NCBI GenBank assembly: GCA_943371535.1
Contig: CALRVE020000020.1
Location: forward strand, 1-60,605
DNA from: UBA1930 sp943371535
GTDB taxonomy: Bacteria; Bacteroidota; Bacteroidia; Chitinophagales; Chitinophagaceae
Length of the DNA stretch: 60,605 nucleotides
Reading direction: 5' to 3'
Below the pieces are notes generated by a model. It did not search any database. It was not told the origin of the DNA and saw only the letters and a list, made by a program, of their open reading frames with translations. A program made the position numbers and the translations under genes. Position 1 is the stretch's first letter, and every line of letters starts with the position of its first letter. This document shows, in pieces, positions 51,578-58,513 of the stretch.

Positions 51578-52490
51578 TTCAATGGAAAATTCAGCCATTC
51601 ATACATTTAGTTTACCAATTGAAATAAGTAAAATTATTCAAGGCAAAGCCTTTATTTATCCTTATGCAATAGACTCTCAAGAAGTATTGGGTAATCCGGC
51701 AAGTATTGTTTTTTGCAATAAAATGTTTCCTTCAAAAACTGCAATGGCACAAATTGCCATTCAAGAAAAAGCACCCATGACTGCTTTTATTTTGCATTTG
51801 CACGAAAATGTTTTTGCTATTGAGTTTTATACCCCATCTGGTAACGAATTTTCTTTGTGTGGTCATGCAACCATTATTGCATCACATTTTATTTTAGAAG
51901 AGTATGGGTTTGAAAAAGTAATTTTTACAAAAGAAGGTTTTCAACAACAGTTATTTACTACCAATATTCAATCAACAGGCAATAAAGAGTTTACGTTAAT
52001 AACCATGCCTGCATTTATGCCTTATGAAGCTGCTATTGATGATGCAATGGCTTTTATTCATTGTTTAGGAATTGATGTAACAAATATTGTTTCTTACTAT
52101 AGATGCAATGAGTTGAAAGATATTATTTTGATTATTCAAAACGCTGAAGTGTTGAGAAATATTGAACCTAATTTTTCTGCTTTAGCAATTTTGTTAGCCG
52201 AAAATAATATTAGAGGATTGTTTGTTACAGCATTATCTAACTTACCCGAAATTGATTATGAAGTAAGAATTTTTGCACCCCATTTTGATATTGATGAAGA
52301 TATTTCTTGTGGCTCGGCAAACTGTTCTTTATTACCATTGTGGAGTAAACTCATGAATACATCAGACGATAAAGAATTTAAAATTTTATGTCCGTATAAT
52401 TTCACCACCAATAAAATGGGAGGCATAGAAATTGGGCATTACAATTCTCAAAACAACACCATTAAAATTGGCGGAATGATAGGAGCATGA
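51567..52490 (+). CDS. PhzF-fold isomerase-like protein lacking the catalytic Glu
   Basis: A 307-residue PhzF-family protein (diaminopimelate-epimerase-like fold). GNPASIVF, TPSGNEFSLCGHATIIASH and CGSANCSLLPLWS are the expected motifs. The helix that normally reads NLSExxFV here reads KAPMTAFIL, putting Met-71 where the active-site Glu should be. An alternative ATG at 51582 would shorten the protein by 5 residues. The 51567 start overlaps the receptor gene by 11 bp (translational coupling), and the 51582 start leaves 4 bp. It ends at a long terminator and closes the RyR/TIR/STAND/receptor run. Confidence 0.88.
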   Translation: MNFNSMENSAIHTFSLPIEISKIIQGKAFIYPYAIDSQEVLGNPASIVFCNKMFPSKTAMAQIAIQEKAPMTAFILHLHENVFAIEFYTPSGNEFSLCGHATIIASHFILEEYGFEKVIFTKEGFQQQLFTTNIQSTGNKEFTLITMPAFMPYEAAIDDAMAFIHCLGIDVTNIVSYYRCNELKDIILIIQNAEVLRNIEPNFSALAILLAENNIRGLFVTALSNLPEIDYEVRIFAPHFDIDEDISCGSANCSLLPLWSKLMNTSDDKEFKILCPYNFTTNKMGGIEIGHYNSQNNTIKIGGMIGA

Positions 52491-52529
52491 TATTAATTCA
52501 ATAACTACTAAGTAGTAGTTGAATTAATA
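52491..52529. terminator. Bidirectional terminator between PhzF and the signalling operon
   Basis: TATTAATTCAA-(TA)-ACTACTA pairs with TAGTAGTTGAATTAATA: 17-18 bp with a 2-nt bulge and a very short loop. The stop of the minus-strand gene lies within the structure (52508-52510). Confidence 0.75.
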
Positions 52530-53542
52530 GTACTATCTAGATTTAGAGCATCATGTGCTTTATTAGTAATGTCTCTAATAATTGTGTCTAGTTCTAAAGA
52601 AGAGTCTAACAAATATTTCATGAGTTCATCTTTTTCTGATTGTTGAATGCTTGGATATTTCAAAATATCAATAATAGACATCATTCTAGCTAACGGAGCT
52701 CTAACTATGTGAGATTGAATCCAAGCAATTTCTTTGAGCTGTTCATTTTGTAATTTAACAGTGTTTAAATGGTTTGATATTTCTGTTATATCGTTCGATA
52801 CAATTACCTCTGCAGGTATGTTATTAAAGTTAATACTATATCCTCTCATTTCTACATACAATAAAGACAGATTTTTTTTTCTGTGTAAATGACAGCCATA
52901 TAATTTAATACCATTTTCTTCAATATTACTGGTAGTAGGAAACCTAATAGGCTCATTGCTTGTATCAAACAAGTCAGTTATTTTTTTACTTAGAAATTCT
53001 TCTGTATTAAAGCCATACGTTTTTTTTGCAGCTTCATTAACACTTATAAATTCCAATGTTTCTTTGTGATACACAAACATTGGTTGTGGGCTAAGTTGAA
53101 ATAAATTACTATACTTCTCTTCAGAATCTAAAAGTTCTTTTTGTATTTTTTTTCTTTCAATACTATAAATAATACTTTTATATAGTGATAATGAGTTAAT
53201 CTCATCTTTAATTAAATAATCTGCAATACCTAATGATAATGAGTCTATACTAAAATCCATATTACTGTAGCCTGTTAATACAATAATTGGAGCTGAGCAA
53301 TTTATAGCATTGATTGCCTCAATCACTTCTTTGCCGCTTTTATCTGGTAATGACAAGTCTAGTAATATAATGTCAAATATGGTTTTTTTTAATTGCAGTA
53401 TCTGCAGAGCATCTTTCAAGCAACCAGTATTTGTAATAATTGGTTCTTTTGTATGCTCTTCAAGGTAATCCTGTATTAAAAATAAATCGCCTGTATTGTC
53501 TTCAATAACAAGTATATTCATGCTAGTTTGGAACTTTTTCAT
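52508..53542 (-). CDS. Response regulator-PAS protein ending in a HisKA-like helix without ATPase
   Basis: A 344-residue signalling protein. Receiver domain 1-125: NILVIEDNTGDLFLIQDYL, phospho-Asp in DIILLDLSLPDKSGKEV and Lys in DYLIKDE. A PAS domain follows at about 140-250 (KYSNLFQLSPQPMFVYHKETLEFISVNEAAKKTYGF). The C-terminal helix region contains EIAWIQSHIVRAPLARMMSI, which looks like the histidine phosphoacceptor of a kinase, but no HATPase domain follows; the gene simply stops. It may be a phosphotransfer partner of the multi-PAS kinase encoded upstream, with 5-bp gaps in the operon. Confidence 0.9.
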   Translation of the reverse strand: MKKFQTSMNILVIEDNTGDLFLIQDYLEEHTKEPIITNTGCLKDALQILQLKKTIFDIILLDLSLPDKSGKEVIEAINAINCSAPIIVLTGYSNMDFSIDSLSLGIADYLIKDEINSLSLYKSIIYSIERKKIQKELLDSEEKYSNLFQLSPQPMFVYHKETLEFISVNEAAKKTYGFNTEEFLSKKITDLFDTSNEPIRFPTTSNIEENGIKLYGCHLHRKKNLSLLYVEMRGYSINFNNIPAEVIVSNDITEISNHLNTVKLQNEQLKEIAWIQSHIVRAPLARMMSIIDILKYPSIQQSEKDELMKYLLDSSLELDTIIRDITNKAHDALNLDSTINSTTT

Positions 53543-53547
53543 AAGGT

Positions 53548-53982
53548 TTAATTGTTTGGTGAAAGCATAACAATTTCAAACCAAAAGCTTTCTATTGTAG
53601 CAATAGCATTCATGAACTCGTTTAAATCTACCGGCTTGGTTATATAACAGTTTGCATGATTTTTATAGGCCAATTTAACATCTTGTATTGACGATGAGGT
53701 AGTTAGAATTATAACTGGTATATGTTTTAATTGATCATTGTTTTTTATTTCGTATAAAACCTCATGCCCGTTTTTCTTTGGTAAATTAATATCAAGTAAT
53801 ATTAAATTGGGTAATTCATTTTTTCCACTTGCCGCTAGTGATTTCAATAAGTCTGTTGCTTGTTTGCCATCTTTAGCAACACTAATTTTATTTACAATTT
53901 TTTTTTCTTCAAAAGCCTCTTTTGTTAAAATTATATCTCCTTCGTTGTCTTCTACTAATAAAATATGTATTGATTTATTCAT
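53548..53982 (-). CDS. Rcp1-like single-domain response regulator
   Basis: A 144-residue free receiver domain: HILLVEDNEGDIILTKEAF, phospho-Asp in NLILLDINLPKKNGHEVL, TTSSSIQDVKLAYKNHANCYITKPVDLNEF. The NxGHEVL motif and the C-terminal helix IESFWFEIVML are those of Rcp1-type regulators that partner phytochrome-like and multi-PAS kinases. It sits between the kinase (directly adjacent: TAA followed by ATG) and the receiver-PAS gene, and likely takes phosphate from the kinase. Confidence 0.92.
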   Translation of the reverse strand: MNKSIHILLVEDNEGDIILTKEAFEEKKIVNKISVAKDGKQATDLLKSLAASGKNELPNLILLDINLPKKNGHEVLYEIKNNDQLKHIPVIILTTSSSIQDVKLAYKNHANCYITKPVDLNEFMNAIATIESFWFEIVMLSPNN

Positions 53983-56571
53983 TTAACTTGTTTTAGGAAT
54001 GGTAAAATAAAATGTGGTTCCTATGTTTATTTCTGAATGAACTCTAATTGAGCCACCCCAATTTTCTATGATTTTTTTTGTAATAGATAAGCCAATACCT
54101 GTTCCTGCAAACTCATCTTTGTTATGTAATCTTTGAAATAAACCAAATATTTTCTCATAGTAGTCTTGCTCTATACCAATACCATTGTCGCTCACCTCAA
54201 ATTGCCAATGCTGATTTGTTTCTGTTGTTGAAATTTGAATATGAGGTACACAATTTGGCTTTACATACTTTAAGCTGTTACTAATTAAGTTTTGAAAAAC
54301 TTGCCTTAACGGTGTTTTAAAGGTTTTAAGCGTAGGTAAATTGCTTATATTTATTATTGCTTCAACTTCTTCAATTTTGTTCTTGTATAAAATTAAAATT
54401 TCATCGATAAGCGTATTTAGGTTTACATATTCAATGCTATCTTCTGTTCTACCTACTCTTGAATATTCTAGCAAGTCTAAAATAATTTGTCGCATTCTTT
54501 TTGCTCCATCTACAGCAAAATGTATGTACTGCTTGCCTTTTTCGTCTATATTATGTTGATATTTCTTCTCTAATTGAGAAAGAAAACTTGTAATCATTCG
54601 AAGTGGTTCTTGAAGATCATGTGAGGCAACATAAGCAAATTGTTCTAGCTCTTTGTTGCTTTGTTCCATAACCTTTAAAGCAGACTTAAGCTTTTCTTCT
54701 ATTTTTTTTAGTTCAGTAATGTCTAGAGCATATCCTGTAACAAATTTTAACTTATTCTTTTCAAAATATGGTTTTAATCTCCTCAACATGAAAGTTTTTT
54801 CACCGTTGTTGTTAATATGCTCATCAACCCACTCTATCTCTTTTTTTTCACTAATTGCATTTTTAAATAAAATATCTCTCTTCAGAGCCATTTCATTATT
54901 CGAACCTTTCTTTTTACAGTAATCAAAATCATTTTTTCCAATTAACCATTCTCTTATTTCAGCATCTTTAATTGCATGTTCATTTAAAAACATATAATTA
55001 TGTTTTTTATCAAATACAGCAATGTCTGCTGGTAAATTATTTAAAATATCTTCTCTAAATTTCTTTTCTTTAATGATTTCGTTTTCTGCTTGTTTTTGTT
55101 CTGTAACATCGTGTCCTATACCTAAAATTTTAATAGGTTTATTTGTATCATCTAGTAAAACTTCAGCTTGTTCATTTACTATCCTTATTGTTCCGTCTGG
55201 TCTTATAATTCTGAAGTTAATTTGATAAGGCTGATGATTTTTTAAGAGATTTACAGTTGCATTATTAATAATACCAACATCTTCTGGATGAATCATGCTG
55301 ATGTGTATTTCATTTGTAATCTCAATTGATTTAGGTTTTAAACCATATATTCTGTACAACTCGTCAGTCCAATAAACTTGATTATTTACCAAATTAAATT
55401 CCCAACTACCAAAATGAGCTATTTGTTGACTTTTCGTTAATAAAAGTTCATTAGCTAATATTCTTTTTTGTATTTTTTTTTGTTGTGAAATGTTTTTTAT
55501 ATAAATACAAAATACACCGTTTAGTATACCACCTTTAACTTTGGTTATAGATAGTTCTACAAATAATTCTTTTTTAGATTTATTGATTGCAGTTATTTCA
55601 ATTCTTTTATCTACAACATCGATATCAGCGGTATTTAAGTAATTAATTACTTTGGCTTGATATTGTGTTGCATTTATTGGTGCTATAATTAAATCAATAA
55701 GTGATTTATTTTCGACTTCATCGTGTGACCATCCAAATAGTCGTAAAAATTGCTGATTCCAATATTTAATTTTTCCATTTGTATCTGTTACAATTATACC
55801 GTCAGGGCTTCCATTTAAGATTTGAATGTTTTTAGCGTCATTAGCTATAATTTTCGCTTCTGCAATTTTATTTTCGGTGATATCAATATAACTCCAAAGA
55901 TGGCCTTGATAATTTCCATTTAGTTGTATTGGAATATAGCTTCTTTCCAAAAAACGTCCGTCTGTAAGCTCAACAACTTCATTACTTGATTTTTGTTTTG
56001 CAATCATTAAATTATCAGTATTTACAAAAAACTTTGTAGGTTCTTTTAATAAATTTTGTAATTGTGTGGCTACATGGTAACAATGAATACCTATAAGATC
56101 TTCAGGCTTTTCTTTTATGTGGAAATAGTTACAAAAAGTTTCATTAATAAATATGATTTCTCTATTGTCGTTTTCTAGTAAAATAGCATTACGAATATTT
56201 GATACTAAAAGTGTAAAAATTTCTTCAGCCTTTTCCTTTTTATAAATTGTTTCTTTTATAAAACTAGCTATATCAAATAAATTACTATTATTTATGTCAT
56301 AATTATTGTTTGCAACAATATCAATGGCTTCTTTTAGTTTTTGTACAGAGTCGTTTTTTATAGTAAGCTCTTTTTGTAATTTTTCGTAAACCTCATTATA
56401 TTCTTCATCGCTAATTTTAAATGCATTTTCTAGTAGCGAATTATTTTTTTCGTATTCGTTATAGGTTTCATTTACTACCGATAAAAATTGTTGCATTTCA
56501 TCTGTTGCAAGAAGATGCTGGGGTAGTTTTTTTTGTATTTGATTATATAGAAGCTTATTATAATTCATCAA
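53983..56571 (-). CDS. Multi-PAS sensor histidine kinase
   Basis: An 862-residue soluble kinase with no obvious transmembrane segments. It has four PAS-type domains (about 118-235, 243-360, 372-495 and 500-625: for example NGSPDGIIVTDTNGKIKYWNQQFLRLFGW, WTDELYRIYGLKPKSIEI and AVFDKKHNYMFLNEHAIKDAEI), then HisKA (LEQFAYVASHDLQEPLRMITSFLSQLE) and HATPase (NLISNSLKYVKP, SDNGIGIEQDYYEKIFGLFQRLH, AGTGIGLSITKKIIENWGG). It senses a cytoplasmic or diffusible signal. It overlaps the FIST gene by 14 bp. Confidence 0.95.
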   Translation of the reverse strand: MMNYNKLLYNQIQKKLPQHLLATDEMQQFLSVVNETYNEYEKNNSLLENAFKISDEEYNEVYEKLQKELTIKNDSVQKLKEAIDIVANNNYDINNSNLFDIASFIKETIYKKEKAEEIFTLLVSNIRNAILLENDNREIIFINETFCNYFHIKEKPEDLIGIHCYHVATQLQNLLKEPTKFFVNTDNLMIAKQKSSNEVVELTDGRFLERSYIPIQLNGNYQGHLWSYIDITENKIAEAKIIANDAKNIQILNGSPDGIIVTDTNGKIKYWNQQFLRLFGWSHDEVENKSLIDLIIAPINATQYQAKVINYLNTADIDVVDKRIEITAINKSKKELFVELSITKVKGGILNGVFCIYIKNISQQKKIQKRILANELLLTKSQQIAHFGSWEFNLVNNQVYWTDELYRIYGLKPKSIEITNEIHISMIHPEDVGIINNATVNLLKNHQPYQINFRIIRPDGTIRIVNEQAEVLLDDTNKPIKILGIGHDVTEQKQAENEIIKEKKFREDILNNLPADIAVFDKKHNYMFLNEHAIKDAEIREWLIGKNDFDYCKKKGSNNEMALKRDILFKNAISEKKEIEWVDEHINNNGEKTFMLRRLKPYFEKNKLKFVTGYALDITELKKIEEKLKSALKVMEQSNKELEQFAYVASHDLQEPLRMITSFLSQLEKKYQHNIDEKGKQYIHFAVDGAKRMRQIILDLLEYSRVGRTEDSIEYVNLNTLIDEILILYKNKIEEVEAIINISNLPTLKTFKTPLRQVFQNLISNSLKYVKPNCVPHIQISTTETNQHWQFEVSDNGIGIEQDYYEKIFGLFQRLHNKDEFAGTGIGLSITKKIIENWGGSIRVHSEINIGTTFYFTIPKTS

Positions 56572-57697
56572 ATGTGGTGATTGTCATAGTTTGATTATGT
56601 AATTGACATTTTTTTTCATTATTAAATGGAACTATTTCACCATAAGAATAAAATCCTGCAATTAATGTTGTAGGAGGTAGAACTTCCCTTACTGCTTCAA
56701 TTTCCTCATCAACTCTATTCTTTAATACTAGTTTCCTTCCAACACAACTTATTAATAAAGCAAATTTTGGAGCTCTTTTTGTTGTTTCTAAGGTTTGCTT
56801 TGCTGCTTTAGTTGCGGCATTTTTAATATTATCTAAATTTCCTTTCATGAGTCTTACCTTAGAGCCAATAGGTAAATTGCCAGCAAAAGTCATGCTCTTT
56901 TCTTGTTCATCAATTGATAGAATTGTTCTAACTAGAGAATGTTGCTCACCTGGAATTGTTATAAAAAGTGGAAATAGTAAGGCAGAAGAGGGCAGGTATA
57001 AAATATGGTGTCCGAGATATTTTTTATAAAGATCTAGTGCATTGATAGAATCAATTTCATGTAATTTGTTATTTTCTGATTTTGTAATTACTCGTTCAAG
57101 ACCGAAACAATCCCACCCACCATCGGAACCAAAATTAATTAGTATATTATGTCCATAGAAACCTATTGCAACAATGTTTCCACTTTTGGGCTGCTCATTT
57201 AAGCCTACTAGTGTATATTGGAAGTTACCCGAGTCGCCTGCTATTCCCCCTGTAATTAAAGTTTTTTCGCCAGCAGATTCATTGAGACCATTTACTAAGT
57301 CGCCTCCATTAACTAAACTACCATCCGATAAAACAAGCACATATTTTAAGTCTGTTTGTGGTAGTTTTGTTATTAAATCTTTTCCTGCTTCATAGCTTGA
57401 TGTGTAGTCAGATATATTGATACTTTGTGCACAAGTGTTTGTTCTTTCTAATTCAAAGGCAATGCATATAATACTATCATCATTCACTACATTACCAATA
57501 ATTTCACCAGCAGTTGAGCTTATTATGATATTGGCACTTGTAAATTTTTCTTTTAACGTTGCATAATAGTTCCCATTCTCAATAATAATTTTTGAACCAA
57601 AACATAGAACTAAATTTATTTTATCGTTTTCTATTTCTTCATTTTCCTTGTTAAACTCCCAACTTTTATTATTATACTGGTATAGATTTACTTTCAT
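56558..57697 (-). CDS. FIST-domain sensory protein
   Basis: A 379-residue cytoplasmic protein of the FIST (F-box and intracellular signal transduction) family. FIST_N (about 25-215): NLVLCFGSKIIIENGNYYATLKEKF, SSTAGEIIGNVVNDDSIICIAFELE, GGIAGDSGNFQYTLVGLNEQPKSGNIVAIGFYG. FIST_C (about 220-365): ALDLYKKYLGHHILYLPSSALLFPLFI, CVGRKLVLKNRVDEEIEAVREVLPPTTLIAGFYSYGEIVPF. FIST proteins are thought to bind small ligands, including amino acids. It is the first gene of the four-gene signalling operon. Confidence 0.93.
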   Translation of the reverse strand: MKVNLYQYNNKSWEFNKENEEIENDKINLVLCFGSKIIIENGNYYATLKEKFTSANIIISSTAGEIIGNVVNDDSIICIAFELERTNTCAQSINISDYTSSYEAGKDLITKLPQTDLKYVLVLSDGSLVNGGDLVNGLNESAGEKTLITGGIAGDSGNFQYTLVGLNEQPKSGNIVAIGFYGHNILINFGSDGGWDCFGLERVITKSENNKLHEIDSINALDLYKKYLGHHILYLPSSALLFPLFITIPGEQHSLVRTILSIDEQEKSMTFAGNLPIGSKVRLMKGNLDNIKNAATKAAKQTLETTKRAPKFALLISCVGRKLVLKNRVDEEIEAVREVLPPTTLIAGFYSYGEIVPFNNEKKCQLHNQTMTITTFDEL

Positions 57698-57756
57698 TAG
57701 GACGTTATTTGAATATTAAACCATGAAATTAAGAAAAATTCAATTTAATTACAGGA

Positions 57757-57780
57757 GAGCCCCTTAAGTAAGGGGTTTTT
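57757..57780 (+). terminator. Orphan terminator-like hairpin
   Basis: CCCCTT-AAGT-AAGGGG followed by TTTTT (57760-57780) is a strong intrinsic terminator form, but no plus-strand gene ends nearby. On the minus strand it lies in the leader of the FIST operon. Confidence 0.6.
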
Positions 57781-57944
57781 ATACAGTTAGTTTTTTGTTG
57801 AGTACAAAAAACATATAACATTTTCATTTTATGAAGTTGCATTAAAATTAATTAGATAAGTTTAAAATGTAGTAATATTGTGTAATACTTTTTTTTATTT
57901 GTTATACTACAAAACGCAATCAATTTTTAGTTGAATTTGAATTA

Positions 57945-57952
57945 TATTTTTG
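57945..57952 (+). promoter_or_regulatory. -7 box (TATTTTTG) 3 bp upstream of the GNAT gene
   Basis: A full TAnnTTTG match ends 3 bp before the ATG at 57956. The mRNA would start at the initiation codon. This supports 57956 rather than the TTG at 57950. Confidence 0.35.
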
Positions 57953-57955
57953 CTA

Positions 57956-58510
57956 ATGCATTTACGTTTACTTGTACATCATCAATCAACTGAAATTACT
58001 ATTAGACCAGCAATGGAAACTGATATACAGAATTTAGTTGCATTGAATGCAAAATGGCAATTAGCAGCTTTAAATGGTAATGCAGATAAAGGTTTTGTAG
58101 GTGCAGCTTTTAACGCAGATTTTTTTGCAATATTAATTGCAAGAAATGAAGTGGTGGTTGCTTATAATGACAACATTTTAGTTGCTTATATGCTTACTGT
58201 TAACCATACGCAAATGGGTTTATTGGCAGTTCATCAACAGCAAGTTCAATTATTGAAAAATAATGGAACTATCAATTCAACTGCTAATGTAGCCGTAGGT
58301 ATTCAAACAGCCGTTGAAGAAGCTTATCATGGTACAGGATTAATTTCTATTTTGAGAAATGAGTTTAGAGATTTTGTAAGAGATAGATATCAATATTTTT
58401 TTACTACTATTTCAAAAGAAAATCTTCGATCATTTGCTTCGGCAACAAAATTTGGTTGGCAATTGGTGGGCAGCAATGAACACTATCACTATTTAATATT
58501 AGTTGTATAA
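57956..58510 (+). CDS. GNAT family N-acetyltransferase
   Basis: A 184-residue protein with a GNAT fold: TIRPAMETDIQNLVALNAKWQL at the start (helix alpha1-beta1), a middle strand DNILVAYMLTVNH, and motif A near VAVGIQTAVEEAYHGTGLISIL, which includes the acetyl-CoA-binding V-x-x-x-x-x-G pattern. The last strand is FGWQLVGSNEHYHYLILVV. The substrate is unknown. The following MFS/translocase-like gene starts only 3 bp after the stop, so the two are co-transcribed. Confidence 0.82.
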   Translation: MHLRLLVHHQSTEITIRPAMETDIQNLVALNAKWQLAALNGNADKGFVGAAFNADFFAILIARNEVVVAYNDNILVAYMLTVNHTQMGLLAVHQQQVQLLKNNGTINSTANVAVGIQTAVEEAYHGTGLISILRNEFRDFVRDRYQYFFTTISKENLRSFASATKFGWQLVGSNEHYHYLILVV

Positions 58511-58513
58511 AAT

